From a virus: DNA of 64,000 nt. Shown piece by piece: positions 36,442 to 44,706 of this stretch. Made by a program: the position numbers and the translations under genes. The notes below the pieces were generated by a model. That model ran no database searches. It was given only the letters and a program-made list of their open reading frames with translations, and was not told the DNA's origin. How positions within the stretch are numbered: position 1 is the stretch's first letter; each line of letters starts with the position of its first letter. The DNA lies in the IMG/VR virus record IMGVR_UViG_3300032236_000548, positions 40,656 to 104,655 of that record; one strand, 5' to 3'.

Positions 36442-36999
36442 ATGCACCACGACATTTTAGACGTTATTAAAAACATTGAAGATCTATACGAAAACAACAG
36501 TAGTCTAGCTGTTTTAAAGGACTTTGAACGTGTGTTAGACGAAATGGATATGTACGTCTACGAGAACTGGGAAGATGGCGAATTAGCTTATGGCCCAAAA
36601 GTTGACCGTCACTGGATTACTGCTGGATTTATGTGGGACAAAGATAAGATGCCTAACCCAATTGCCGCCAAGCGTTTGACAGAGTTAGGCTGTAAAGTTA
36701 CGTATCAAAAGAGTCATTTACTAGAACCACGCAAGATTCGCACACACGAAGATATTCGTCCTAATAGTAAAAAAGGAAAGTTAGATCGCAAGCCTATATG
36801 GATTGTAGAAATCACTATGCCTAAGAAAGTAGCCTTTGATATGTATAAAGGCTACATGGACAAAATGAAAAACGAAAATAAAGACACTGGTGCACCTACA
36901 GGAGGCGACGGAGCTCCAGCACCAGGAGGAGCAGCCGCACCAGCCGCACCGGCAGCACCAGCAGGCGGTGGAGCAAATCCAGCTGCCGCACCAGCATAA
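36442..36999 (+). CDS. conserved late protein with Ala/Pro/Gly tail
   Basis: A 185-residue protein. Residues 1-140 form a mixed helical and beta domain with conserved-looking blocks (VYENWEDGELAYGPKVDRHW and FMWDKDKMPNPIAAKRL, then KPIWIVEITMPKKV). Residues about 150-185 are a flexible tail of Gly, Ala and Pro. Similar proteins are found in T4-like cyanophages, where they are counted as structural. It follows a late-type octamer and leads the operon that ends in lysis genes. The virion role is unknown. Confidence 0.6.
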   Translation: MHHDILDVIKNIEDLYENNSSLAVLKDFERVLDEMDMYVYENWEDGELAYGPKVDRHWITAGFMWDKDKMPNPIAAKRLTELGCKVTYQKSHLLEPRKIRTHEDIRPNSKKGKLDRKPIWIVEITMPKKVAFDMYKGYMDKMKNENKDTGAPTGGDGAPAPGGAAAPAAPAAPAGGGANPAAAPA

Positions 37000-37009
37000 G
37001 GAATATAGC

Positions 37010-37732
37010 ATGAGTTTACGTGCGGATGATTTAAGAGACCTAGTCAAAAAAGTTTTTGAGATAGATAGCTATCAAAGCAAACTAGGCAATGACGCAGATG
37101 TTTGTGTACTAAGTTTCACTGTTGACGAACAAGATCCTGCTAAGGATTTAGAAAACTTTATTGAAATGGGTTATGCATTTGTGCTTGATGCAGATGTGAC
37201 TCCCGGAGAATTAGACGACGGGAAGTATAGAGTCTATGTTGAATTAGAACGCACACGTCACTTACCTGAACAAATTTCTGAAATCATTGAAGGTGTTAAA
37301 AAAGTATCAGGCTTAGAAGATATGCGTTTCAGATATTTTAAAAGTTTCAAAAGCATTCCAGCTACTGAAGAAAATTTAAGATTATCTGTTCCAAAGAATA
37401 AAAACGAATACGAAGAAATTACTCAAAGAAATAAGCTAGACAATTTTAGCAACTTCTTTAGCAATAGTTATGCAGACAGTTTAGATGTAATGGAAGAAAG
37501 CATTACATTTAAAAGACCATACAGTGGTCCTGTCTCATTTAATATCTTAGATAGCGGTAGTAAACGTGATATCTATGATAGCATTAAGGGTCCTATCTTT
37601 TTAGAAAGCAAGGACATGGCCGAAGTAATGTTCCTAACTAAAATTATTGGTAACTATAACATTACTAAAATTGGCAATAAATTTATATTTGAAAACAGCG
37701 GCTGGGCCGTTGCACTTGAAAGGAAAGCATAA
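37010..37732 (+). CDS. conserved late protein, probably structural
   Basis: A 240-residue acidic protein. The start at 37010 has AAGGAA upstream; the frame extends 40 codons earlier but that part is a Gln/His-rich shadow of the previous gene's tail. The N-terminal half contains a beta-rich block (KYRVYVELERTRHLPEQISE) and the second half LSVPKNKNEYEEITQRNKLD and KRPYSGPVSFNIL. The stop overlaps the endolysin start (TAATG). It resembles uncharacterised structural proteins of T4-like cyanophages. Function unknown. Confidence 0.6.
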   Translation: MSLRADDLRDLVKKVFEIDSYQSKLGNDADVCVLSFTVDEQDPAKDLENFIEMGYAFVLDADVTPGELDDGKYRVYVELERTRHLPEQISEIIEGVKKVSGLEDMRFRYFKSFKSIPATEENLRLSVPKNKNEYEEITQRNKLDNFSNFFSNSYADSLDVMEESITFKRPYSGPVSFNILDSGSKRDIYDSIKGPIFLESKDMAEVMFLTKIIGNYNITKIGNKFIFENSGWAVALERKA

Positions 37733-38364
37733 TGGCATCGGAATTTACATTTAATTTTACAGCAGACAAGTTAGCGGCTTGTTTACCAGGTAATCAATAC
37801 ATTGAACACTGGCACGAAGCATTATCAAAAATTCTTCCTGATTATGATATCAATACTCCGCAACGTGTTGGTGCATTTCTAGCACAAACAGCACACGAGT
37901 CTGGCGGATACAAAGCTCTTAAAGAGAACTTGAACTATCGTGCAGAAACATTGATGAAAGTTTGGCCACGATATTTCCCTAGCATGGATGTTGCTAATCA
38001 ATACGCACACAATCAAGAAGCTATTGCAAACCGTGCATACGCTAATCGTATGGGCAACGGTGACGAGGCAAGCGGTGACGGTTTCCGTTATTGCGGTCGT
38101 GGACTTATTCAGTTGACTGGTAAGTCTAATTATCAACGTTTTGCAGAAAGTATTGAAACACCAGTAGAAGAAATTCCAGATTTCTTAGCTACATTTGAAG
38201 GTGCAATCCAATCAGCTTGCTGGTTCTGGGAAACAAATAACCTAAATGATTTTGCAGATACCGGAGACATTTTAACAATGACTAAGCGTATCAACGGTGG
38301 CACTTTAGGATTAGCAGAACGTCAACAGCACTATCAACACTTCATGCAAATTCTTCAGAGTTAA
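37732..38364 (+). CDS. GH19 endolysin
   Basis: A 210-residue glycoside hydrolase family 19 (chitinase-like) endolysin, which cuts the glycan strands of peptidoglycan. The catalytic Glu56 lies in FLAQTAHESGGY. The YCGRGLIQLTGKSNYQRF block and the Trp-rich ACWFWE segment are typical of phage GH19 lysozymes. No signal peptide or cell-wall domain is present, so it should need the holin. It is coupled to the previous gene by TAATG and opens a compact lysis module. Confidence 0.9.
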   Translation: MASEFTFNFTADKLAACLPGNQYIEHWHEALSKILPDYDINTPQRVGAFLAQTAHESGGYKALKENLNYRAETLMKVWPRYFPSMDVANQYAHNQEAIANRAYANRMGNGDEASGDGFRYCGRGLIQLTGKSNYQRFAESIETPVEEIPDFLATFEGAIQSACWFWETNNLNDFADTGDILTMTKRINGGTLGLAERQQHYQHFMQILQS

Positions 38365-38366
38365 TC

Positions 38367-38837
38367 ATGGGACAGATAGAGTGGATGCTTAGTATAATAC
38401 CTGATGCGGTATTAAACTGGTTTTACTGGGGTGTTATTGCTTTAGGGTTTTCTGGACTTGTAGCCGGATGGTTAGGCAAGTGGATTCCAGTGTACGGAAA
38501 GTATGCTCAGTTTCTAAAACCTATTGGTATTGCATTACTTGTAGTAGGTGTGTGGTTGCGCGGCGGCTACGATACAGAAATGGCATGGAGAGCTAAGGTC
38601 AAAGAGGCGCAAGCCAAAGTAGCCAAGGCAGAAGAAGCCAGCAAAGATGCTAATGCAAAACTAACAGAAGAACGCGGTAAAAAAGCTAAAGTTAGAACAG
38701 AATACATTACTACTGTTAAAGAGCGTATTGTAAAAGATACACAAATTATCGATGCAGAATGTAAGGTTGCTCCTGAAGCAATTAAAGATCTTAACGATGC
38801 CGCAATTAATCCTACTAAAAAGGAGGTTGCAAAATGA
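38367..38837 (+). CDS. i-spanin-like protein with two TM helices
   Basis: A 156-residue protein with two hydrophobic helices at about residues 14-38 and 50-67, followed by a long charged coiled coil (VKEAQAKVAKAEEASKDANA onward) reaching into the periplasm or cytoplasm. The last codon overlaps the lipoprotein gene by four bases (ATGA), as in Rz/Rz1 pairs. This points to an inner-membrane spanin. Typical i-spanins have one TM helix, so the extra helix is odd and could mean a holin-like or pinholin function as well. Confidence 0.65.
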   Translation: MGQIEWMLSIIPDAVLNWFYWGVIALGFSGLVAGWLGKWIPVYGKYAQFLKPIGIALLVVGVWLRGGYDTEMAWRAKVKEAQAKVAKAEEASKDANAKLTEERGKKAKVRTEYITTVKERIVKDTQIIDAECKVAPEAIKDLNDAAINPTKKEVAK

Positions 38838-39097
38838 ACCGACTTATATTAATAGGCGTGTTGTTACTGTCAGGGTGTGCATCATCTGTTCCAGTAGCAA
38901 TGAAATTCCCTGAAGTTCCAGCAGACATGCTAGTAGCTTGCCCTGATTTAAAATTAGCGCCGGATACTACTAAATTAAGCGAAGTACTTCCAGTTGTAGC
39001 GGACAACTATGGGCAATATTATAGCTGTAAAGACAACACAGACAGCTGGATAGAATGGTATAATACCCAAAAGAAGATATTTGACAGCGTGAAATAA
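38834..39097 (+). CDS. o-spanin-like outer-membrane lipoprotein
   Basis: An 87-residue lipoprotein. The signal peptide MNRLILIGVLLLSGCASS carries a clear lipobox (LLSGC) with the lipid-bearing cysteine at residue 15. The mature part is 73 residues with two further cysteines (LVACPDL and YYSCKDN). Together with the coiled-coil protein before it, it should form a spanin complex that fuses inner and outer membranes at lysis. This implies a Gram-negative host. Confidence 0.75.
   Translation: MNRLILIGVLLLSGCASSVPVAMKFPEVPADMLVACPDLKLAPDTTKLSEVLPVVADNYGQYYSCKDNTDSWIEWYNTQKKIFDSVK
39056..39064 (+). promoter_or_regulatory. possible extended -10 promoter
   Basis: TGG followed by TATAAT, an extended -10 element inside the end of the o-spanin gene. 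No -35 box is visible. It could give extra expression of the holin-like gene. Confidence 0.3.
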
Positions 39098-39100
39098 ATA
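39093..39100 (+). promoter_or_regulatory. putative late promoter octamer for holin-like gene
   Basis: AATAAATA across the o-spanin stop codon, 28 bases before the ATG at 39129 and followed by an AAAGGAG ribosome site. Confidence 0.45.
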
Positions 39101-39128
39101 CGTATATAACAGCCAAAAGGAGCGAACT

Positions 39129-39737
39129 ATGGAAAAAGATAGCGATTGGATGCAAAAACTATGGCGTCCAGCAATGGGATGGATGTACATGTTAATCTGT
39201 CTACTAGACATGGCAGTATTCCCAGTACTATGGTCATTGTTACAAGCAATGACACACATGCCGATTACACAATGGAATCCACTAACCTTACAAGGTGCAG
39301 GTTTATTCCATATTGCAATGGGCGCAGTTTTAGGTATTGCGGCTTTTGGTCGTACACAAGAAAAATTAGCAGGTACTGCCGCTAACCCAACTGCTACATC
39401 ACAAATAACAACTACCAATACTAACATGAGCGGTGTTCCAGCTGGCATGTCAGGCGGCTTTGGTGGTGCACCAAGTTTTGGAGGAGCAAGCAATGGCGGA
39501 TTCGGCGGTAACAACTCATCATTCGGCGGGGCTCCAACATTTGGCGCTCCTGCGGCAGGAGGCTTCGGTGCTTCCAGCGGTGGTTTTGGGGCAACAACAT
39601 CTCCAGCACCAGCCGCAAGTGGCTTTGGCGGAAGCGGGTTTGGAGGCGCACCTACAACAGGTTTCGGTTCAACAACGCCAGCAGTAAACGCAAAAGGTCT
39701 AAAGGTTATTCCCCAAGACCCAGATCCAGTTCTATAA
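39129..39737 (+). CDS. 3TM holin-like protein with FG-rich tail
   Basis: A 202-residue protein. Residues 1-80 resemble the three-helix holins named GTA_holin_3TM: DWMQKLWRPAMGWMYMLICL, then ITQWNPLTLQGAGLFHIAMG and LGIAAFGRTQEK. They would make membrane holes that release the endolysin. Residues about 98-190 are an unusual low-complexity tail of GGFGG, SFGG and TFGAP units, ending KVIPQDPDPVL. Holins normally end in a short charged tail. The tail may control timing or bind something; an alternative structural role cannot be excluded. Confidence 0.65.
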   Translation: MEKDSDWMQKLWRPAMGWMYMLICLLDMAVFPVLWSLLQAMTHMPITQWNPLTLQGAGLFHIAMGAVLGIAAFGRTQEKLAGTAANPTATSQITTTNTNMSGVPAGMSGGFGGAPSFGGASNGGFGGNNSSFGGAPTFGAPAAGGFGASSGGFGATTSPAPAASGFGGSGFGGAPTTGFGSTTPAVNAKGLKVIPQDPDPVL

Positions 39738-39747
39738 GGAAAATATT

Positions 39748-39942
39748 ATGAAAAAGTTTCTAGTTGCATTAAACATTGTAATTTGGTCAATTGTATGTGT
39801 TGAATTAGCACATGCAGAGCCTGCTAAAAAACCAGTAGCAGAAAAGAAGGCGCCAGCTAAGAAAGAAGTTAAAAAACATCAAAAATTCGAAGGCACAAAA
39901 GTAGAAGGTACTAAACCAGATACTCCAGCTAAGAAGAAGTAA
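39748..39942 (+). CDS. small secreted basic protein
   Basis: A 64-residue protein with an N-terminal signal peptide (MKKFLVALNIVIWSIVCVEL, cleavage likely after AHA) and a mature part of about 40 residues rich in Lys, Ala and Pro. It follows the holin-like gene by ten bases with an AAGGAAA ribosome site. It probably acts in the periplasm near the lysis proteins. No family was recognised. Confidence 0.6.
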   Translation: MKKFLVALNIVIWSIVCVELAHAEPAKKPVAEKKAPAKKEVKKHQKFEGTKVEGTKPDTPAKKK

Positions 39943-39955
39943 TTAAGTCAAAAAC

Positions 39956-39984
39956 TTGACTGGCTCCTTATAAGATAGTATAAT
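39956..39984 (+). promoter_or_regulatory. sigma70-type promoter for dnaJ-def-clpA
   Basis: TTGACT at 39956-39961, a 17-base spacer and TATAAT at 39979-39984. AGTCAA just upstream pairs with the -35 box. GGCTCC at 39962 also pairs with GGAGCC at 39998, which is followed by six T residues, so the leader may form a long-looped terminator-like hairpin that includes the -10 box. Confidence 0.7.
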
Positions 39985-40015
39985 TACTATATTATTTGGA
40001 GCCTTTTTTACGACC

Positions 40016-40891
40016 ATGACTGATTATTACCAAACACTAGGTGTTAGCGAAACAGCTAGCCCAGACGAAATTAAAAAAGCCTACAGAAAATTGGCTAATC
40101 AGCATCATCCAGACAAGGGTGGAGACCAAGCCAAATTTAAAGATATTTCTGTAGCATACGATACACTGAGCGATGCTAACAAAAAAGCCGAATACGATCA
40201 ACAACGTATGTATGGCAATAGCACACACTCATTCCATTCGGGAGGCGGATTTGATCCGTTTAGCGGAATGTTCGGTGGCGGTGGAAGTCCGTTCCCGCAA
40301 GGTCATCCTTTCAACGACATCTTTAGAGGTATGGGACGCGGTGCTGGGCAGATGAGAAAGAACAGAGACTTGAATATACAATGTACTATCTCATTTATAG
40401 ATTCTTATCAAGGTAAACAACTAGAAGCAAACTACAGATTACCAAGTGGTAAAAATCAAACTGTAGTTATTAATGTTCCAGCTGGTATATTGCACGGAGA
40501 TACAATTAAGTATCAAGGGTTAGGTGACGATAGTGTTCCTAACATACAGCGTGGTGATCTTAATGTAACTATTCTAGTTCAGCCTGATCCTAAATTTGCC
40601 CGTAACGGGGACGACTTATATACAACTATCTTTATTAATCCAATAGAAGCTATGATTGGTTGTAGGAAAACAATACAAACAATTTCTGGCGGGACAATGG
40701 ATTTAGATATTCGTGCAGGAGTCGAGCATGGTGTCGAGTTTGCTAGCAATGGTAACGGATTTACTAATGTAAACACTGGGCGCAAAGGACGATTTGTTAC
40801 TGTAGTTCATATTAGAACTCCAGCAATTAACGATCCAGCAATAGTAGCAAGACTGAGAGACATTAATGCCGACATTAGTAACCTTCCCTAA
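40016..40891 (+). CDS. dnaJ: DnaJ-type co-chaperone (CbpA-like)
   Basis: A 291-residue J-domain protein. The J domain (1-65) has HPDKGG with the essential HPD that stimulates DnaK. A Gly/Phe-rich linker (about 72-105) follows, then two C-terminal substrate-binding beta domains (VVINVPAGILHGDTIKYQGL and DLYTTIFINPIEAMIG). There is no CxxCxGxG zinc domain, so it is the CbpA/class II type. It would direct host DnaK to phage or host proteins. Its end overlaps the def gene by 26 bases. Confidence 0.9.
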   Translation: MTDYYQTLGVSETASPDEIKKAYRKLANQHHPDKGGDQAKFKDISVAYDTLSDANKKAEYDQQRMYGNSTHSFHSGGGFDPFSGMFGGGGSPFPQGHPFNDIFRGMGRGAGQMRKNRDLNIQCTISFIDSYQGKQLEANYRLPSGKNQTVVINVPAGILHGDTIKYQGLGDDSVPNIQRGDLNVTILVQPDPKFARNGDDLYTTIFINPIEAMIGCRKTIQTISGGTMDLDIRAGVEHGVEFASNGNGFTNVNTGRKGRFVTVVHIRTPAINDPAIVARLRDINADISNLP

Positions 40892-41372
40892 TCAAGTACT
40901 TAAACAACAAGCAGAACCTTTTCAATTTGAAACTGAGCAAGATTTAGAAAATGCTCGTCAACTTGAAATTGATATGGTTAAACTTATGATTGAGAGTAAC
41001 GGAATTGGGCTTGCCGCAAATCAAGTCGGAATACTCAAAAGAGTATTTGCTATACGTTTGCAGGATCAGGTTCCATTTTGTATGTTCAACCCGATAATTG
41101 TTTCACACACAGATGATATTGTAGAAGCAGAAGAAGGATGTTTGAGCTTTCCTAACTTGTGGCTCAAAGTAAAACGTCCTAGTTCAATTACTGCCGAATA
41201 CTTTGACAGACAAGGAAAAAAGTGTATAATAGAATTGAAGGGAATAGATGCTAGATGTTTCCAACATGAATTGGATCATTTGGATGGTGTTTGCTTCACA
41301 GATAAAATTAGTCCATTAAAACTAGCATTAGCTAAAAAGAAATTACAAAAGAGGAAGAAATTCAATGGTTGA
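40866..41372 (+). CDS. def: peptide deformylase
   Basis: A 168-residue peptide deformylase, which removes the N-formyl group from new proteins. All three motifs are intact: GIGLAANQVG at 46-55, EGCLSFP at 90-96 and QHELDHLDG at 133-141. Cys92, His134 and His138 bind the metal and Glu135 is catalytic. Unlike many marine phage deformylases it keeps a C-terminal helix (KLALAKKKLQKRKKF). It overlaps both dnaJ (26 bases) and the ClpA-like gene (8 bases). A perfect promoter lies within it. Confidence 0.95.
   Translation: MPTLVTFPNQVLKQQAEPFQFETEQDLENARQLEIDMVKLMIESNGIGLAANQVGILKRVFAIRLQDQVPFCMFNPIIVSHTDDIVEAEEGCLSFPNLWLKVKRPSSITAEYFDRQGKKCIIELKGIDARCFQHELDHLDGVCFTDKISPLKLALAKKKLQKRKKFNG
41203..41230 (+). 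promoter_or_regulatory. consensus promoter inside def, upstream of clpA
   Basis: TTGACA at 41203-41208, a 16-base spacer and TATAAT at 41225-41230. Both boxes are perfect although they also encode deformylase residues. It lies 135 bases before the ClpA-like start. Confidence 0.6.
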
Positions 41373-43635
41373 ACCTAGTGATAACCTACAAGCGGTATTT
41401 GAAAAAGCAATTGATACTGCTAAGAAACTACATCACGAATACTTAACAATCGAACATTTACTGTTTGCTATGTTAATGGAAGAAGGATTTGCTAATACTG
41501 TACAAGGGTTTGGTGCTAATGCTGATAACTTAAAACAAGAACTAGCAGACTATCTTCAAAACAAATGTGCAGAAATTACCATTGAAGACGTGGTTGTTAA
41601 GCCTAAAAAGACACAAGCCGTTGAACGTGTACTCAATCGTGCATTTACACAAACATTGTTTAATGGACGTCAGCGTATCGAGCCAACAGATGTTTTTCTT
41701 GCTATGATTGGCGAAAAACGTAGTTGGGCAAACTACTATATTCAAAAGGCTAATATTGACAAAGACAAATTTGCCGACTATTTGAATAATACTGTTGAAG
41801 AAGGTGAAGAAGAAGCGCCACAAGACAATCAAGGCGAACGTGCTTTGAAAGCATTTACAACAGACTTGAATGACCAAGTTATTAAGAACAAAGTTGATCC
41901 AGTTATCGGTCGAATTGACGAACTAGAAAACATTGCGTTGGCTTTAGGCCGTCGTAGTAAAAACAACGTAATCCTTGTTGGAGATCCTGGTGTAGGCAAG
42001 ACGGCTATAGCCGAAGGTTTAGCATACAACATAGTTAAGGGCGCAGTCCCAGATTTCCTCAAAGATTACAAAGTATTCAGCTTAGATATTTCAGCTATGC
42101 TTGCTGGTAGTAAATATCGCGGTGACTTTGAAGAACGTTTTAAACACGTTATTAAAGCATTGCAGAAGAAAGGCAAGACTGTGTTGTTTATTGACGAAGC
42201 ACACATGATTAGTGGTGCAGGTTCAGCAAGCAATTCAGCTAACGACCTTGCTAACATGATGAAACCTGCGTTGTCTAAAGGTAATATTAAAGTTATTGCC
42301 TCAACTACTTGGGAAGAATATCGTAAACACTTTGAAAAGGATCGTGCGTTGATGCGCCGTTTCCAACGCATTACTGTCGACGAGCCTACACAAGAAATGA
42401 CTGTTAGCATTTTGCAAGGTATTAAGAAATACTACGAACAATACCATAATGTCAAAATTCGTAATGATGCTATCCAAGCGGCTGTTAAGCTGTCTGTTAA
42501 GTATCAAACAGATAAGAAGCTTCCAGATAAGGCAATTGACTTAATTGACGTAGCATGTTCACGCTTTAATTTGAAACTTGCCGATGAACGTATTATCGGC
42601 GAACATGAGATTCAATACGAACTTGCTAAAATGATTCAAATGCCAGAAGAAAAGATTATGGAAACTGAGTCTAGCAACCTTGCCAGCTTACAAGACAACT
42701 TGCAAGCAGAAGTATACGGACAAGATCTTGCTCTTACAGAAATTGTAGACAAGATTATGGTTGCACAAGCTGGTTTGAAATCAGAAAACAAGCCAATTGG
42801 TAGTTTTGTATTCATGGGGCCAACTGGTACAGGTAAAACTGAAACTGCTAAAGCCCTTGCTAAACACTTGGGTACTAAGTTGCTACGCTTTGATATGAGT
42901 GAATATCAAGAAAAGCATAGTATCTCTAAGCTAATTGGTAGCCCTCCTGGTTATGTTGGCTTTGAAGAGAACGCTGGATTGTTAATTACACAGATTCAAG
43001 AGAACCCAAATGCTGTTCTGTTGTTTGACGAAGTAGAAAAGTCACATCCAGATGTAACAACTGTATTGTTACAAATGATGGATAATGGATTTATTACTGG
43101 TTCGAATGGTAAGAAAGCTGATTGCCGTAACTTAATCCTTATTCTAACCACTAACGCTGGCGCACAAGATGCTGAGAAGAACGTTATCGGCTTTGGCACA
43201 CAGGAAAAAGAGTACAGCGATAAAGACTTGAAGAAGTTCTTTACACCAGAGTTCCGCAATCGTTTAGATGGCATCATGACATTTAACAAGTTGGGCAAAG
43301 AAACTATGGTTAAGATTGTTGGTAAGTTTATCGACGAACTACGTGCTCAAGTTAAAGAGAAAGGTGTTAAAGTCAAGCTAGATAAGGAAAGTACTAACTG
43401 GCTGATTGCTAAAGGCTTTGATCCTAAGATGGGCGCTCGTCCGTTACAACGTGTTATTGACAAGGAAATTAAACGTCCGTTGGCAAAGGCTATGTTGTTT
43501 GGGGACTTGAAAGCTGGAGGTACTGCGTCAATTACTGTTGAAAACGATCAACTAGTACTTGTATCAACTCCTAAAGAAGTTAAAGTAGCTTTATTAACAG
43601 TAGATGCTACTAAAGAGGAGTCGAATGCTGTATAA
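41365..43635 (+). CDS. clpA: ClpA-type AAA+ unfoldase
   Basis: A 756-residue ClpA homologue, the same length as the bacterial protein (about 758). The N domain (1-140) is followed by D1 with Walker A GDPGVGKT at 206-213 and LFIDEAHMI, and D2 with Walker A GPTGTGKT at 485-492 and LLFDEVEKSHPDV. There is no ClpB-type middle coiled coil. The IGF loop (NVIGFG, about 606-611) at the ClpP-docking position suggests that it works with host ClpP to degrade chosen proteins. It overlaps def and the next gene. Confidence 0.93.
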   Translation: MVEPSDNLQAVFEKAIDTAKKLHHEYLTIEHLLFAMLMEEGFANTVQGFGANADNLKQELADYLQNKCAEITIEDVVVKPKKTQAVERVLNRAFTQTLFNGRQRIEPTDVFLAMIGEKRSWANYYIQKANIDKDKFADYLNNTVEEGEEEAPQDNQGERALKAFTTDLNDQVIKNKVDPVIGRIDELENIALALGRRSKNNVILVGDPGVGKTAIAEGLAYNIVKGAVPDFLKDYKVFSLDISAMLAGSKYRGDFEERFKHVIKALQKKGKTVLFIDEAHMISGAGSASNSANDLANMMKPALSKGNIKVIASTTWEEYRKHFEKDRALMRRFQRITVDEPTQEMTVSILQGIKKYYEQYHNVKIRNDAIQAAVKLSVKYQTDKKLPDKAIDLIDVACSRFNLKLADERIIGEHEIQYELAKMIQMPEEKIMETESSNLASLQDNLQAEVYGQDLALTEIVDKIMVAQAGLKSENKPIGSFVFMGPTGTGKTETAKALAKHLGTKLLRFDMSEYQEKHSISKLIGSPPGYVGFEENAGLLITQIQENPNAVLLFDEVEKSHPDVTTVLLQMMDNGFITGSNGKKADCRNLILILTTNAGAQDAEKNVIGFGTQEKEYSDKDLKKFFTPEFRNRLDGIMTFNKLGKETMVKIVGKFIDELRAQVKEKGVKVKLDKESTNWLIAKGFDPKMGARPLQRVIDKEIKRPLAKAMLFGDLKAGGTASITVENDQLVLVSTPKEVKVALLTVDATKEESNAV

Positions 43636-44263
43636 AACCACTAAGCGTCTGTTTAGAGGAATTTATCAGTATAAGATTGTACTGACATGTGCAGGCGCCG
43701 GCTATTTTAGAAATGCAGACTTAGACAATGTTGCATTACAATTAGTCGACGCCGAAGCAATGTTAAAGGATACACGTAAAACTCCTTCGTACAAACTTCA
43801 GCACATAAAAACATTAGAAGATCTTGAGTATGCACAAGGGCTACACCTGGCCCTTGTCAAGATGCAGGACATGGAAATCCGTGTAGAAAGTCCATGGATT
43901 ACCATTTACTCTAATAATAAAAAAGATATAGATACACTAGCTAAAATAGATAAATCTAAAGTAAAATATATCAGCCAACCTGAAGCAAATACAGCATTAG
44001 CCGCTGGGACTATAGTAATGCCCAAGATGGACTACGATTATCGTGTTACAATGGGTAAAACTAACCAGCCAAACCCTAGTTTCATTGCTTGGGCACAAAC
44101 AAATAAAAAATGCAAATTAACTAAAAGTTGCATTAGAGATTTAGAGAAATCGCGTAGTTGGGGCGGCACACATTTTTATATCACGGGTGATAATAACTTA
44201 CTCTTAGCTAAGATGCATCTGGGCGGTTGCATAGCTAAAGTAGAGCGCATCGTTAAAAACTAA
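43625..44263 (+). CDS. conserved phage protein of unknown function
   Basis: A 212-residue protein starting at ATG 43625 behind AGAGGAG and overlapping the ClpA-like stop. A basic N-terminus (YKTTKRLFRGIYQYKIVLTC) is followed by a helical part, then a beta-rich half with the block YRVTMGKTNQPNPSFIAWAQ and the ending THFYITGDNNLLLAKMHLGG. No catalytic motif was recognised. Coupling to clpA suggests it could be an adaptor or partner, but this is a guess. Confidence 0.6.
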   Translation: MLYKTTKRLFRGIYQYKIVLTCAGAGYFRNADLDNVALQLVDAEAMLKDTRKTPSYKLQHIKTLEDLEYAQGLHLALVKMQDMEIRVESPWITIYSNNKKDIDTLAKIDKSKVKYISQPEANTALAAGTIVMPKMDYDYRVTMGKTNQPNPSFIAWAQTNKKCKLTKSCIRDLEKSRSWGGTHFYITGDNNLLLAKMHLGGCIAKVERIVKN

Positions 44264-44278
44264 AGCCTTTGCAAAAGC

Positions 44279-44286
44279 GATAAATA
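44279..44286 (+). promoter_or_regulatory. putative late promoter of the internal-protein cluster
   Basis: GATAAATA, 46 bases before the ATG at 44333 in a 69-base gap. It matches the octamers at 2835 and 3715 exactly and would transcribe the cluster from 44.3 kb. Confidence 0.5.
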
Positions 44287-44332
44287 CTCTAACCGCAGAG
44301 ATTTCTGCTGAACAGTAAAAACGGGCTTAAAA

Positions 44333-44704
44333 ATGCGTATAAAAGAACTATTAGAGGGCAAATATTTTGACGATATGAAGTTTGTCAAGCAAGAAGGCGA
44401 CAAACGCGATATCGACTTTGATTTACCCGATGATCTTATACATTTCATGCACAACGATGACGATGTTTATCGCCGCCATCTTTTTCCTAAAATAGCACAT
44501 TGTATCGATCAAGTTAAAGTTAAAAAACCTACAGATTTAGAAATTTTCAAACCAGCTGTTCAACACAGCTACAAACTATACATTAAAAAGTTTCCTATTC
44601 GCGAATTACCTACCGAGCTAGGTGACAAGATGATGGAACGTATTTGTGGTAAGTTGCACGATGATACCCTTCAAGATATCAAAGACGGTGTTTACAAGGA
44701 TTAA
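44333..44704 (+). CDS. acidic protein with putative capsid-targeting leader
   Basis: A 123-residue protein. It begins MRIKELLEGKYFDD, one of a set of similar leaders in this cluster; LLE at 6-8 fits the L/I-x-E site used by the T4 prohead protease gp21. The rest is charged (DIDFDLPDDLIHFMHNDDDV, then LFPKIAHCIDQVKVKK) and partly helical. No family was recognised. If the leader works as proposed, the protein is packed in the head and injected with DNA. Confidence 0.6.
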   Translation: MRIKELLEGKYFDDMKFVKQEGDKRDIDFDLPDDLIHFMHNDDDVYRRHLFPKIAHCIDQVKVKKPTDLEIFKPAVQHSYKLYIKKFPIRELPTELGDKMMERICGKLHDDTLQDIKDGVYKD

Positions 44705-44706
44705 TC

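Noticed and set aside
36890-37010. N-terminal extension rich in Gln and His for the gene starting at 37010
   Set aside because: It is the Ala/Pro/Gly tail of the preceding gene read in another frame. The ATG at 37010 has a ribosome site.
39421-39687. Alternative frames in both strands across the FG-rich tail
   Set aside because: They arise from the repetitive Gly/Phe codons and lack ribosome sites; the holin-like frame has a late-type octamer, AAAGGAG and a family match.
41542-41877. Cys-rich minus-strand frames inside the ClpA-like gene
   Set aside because: Shadows of a conserved AAA+ gene without initiation signals.
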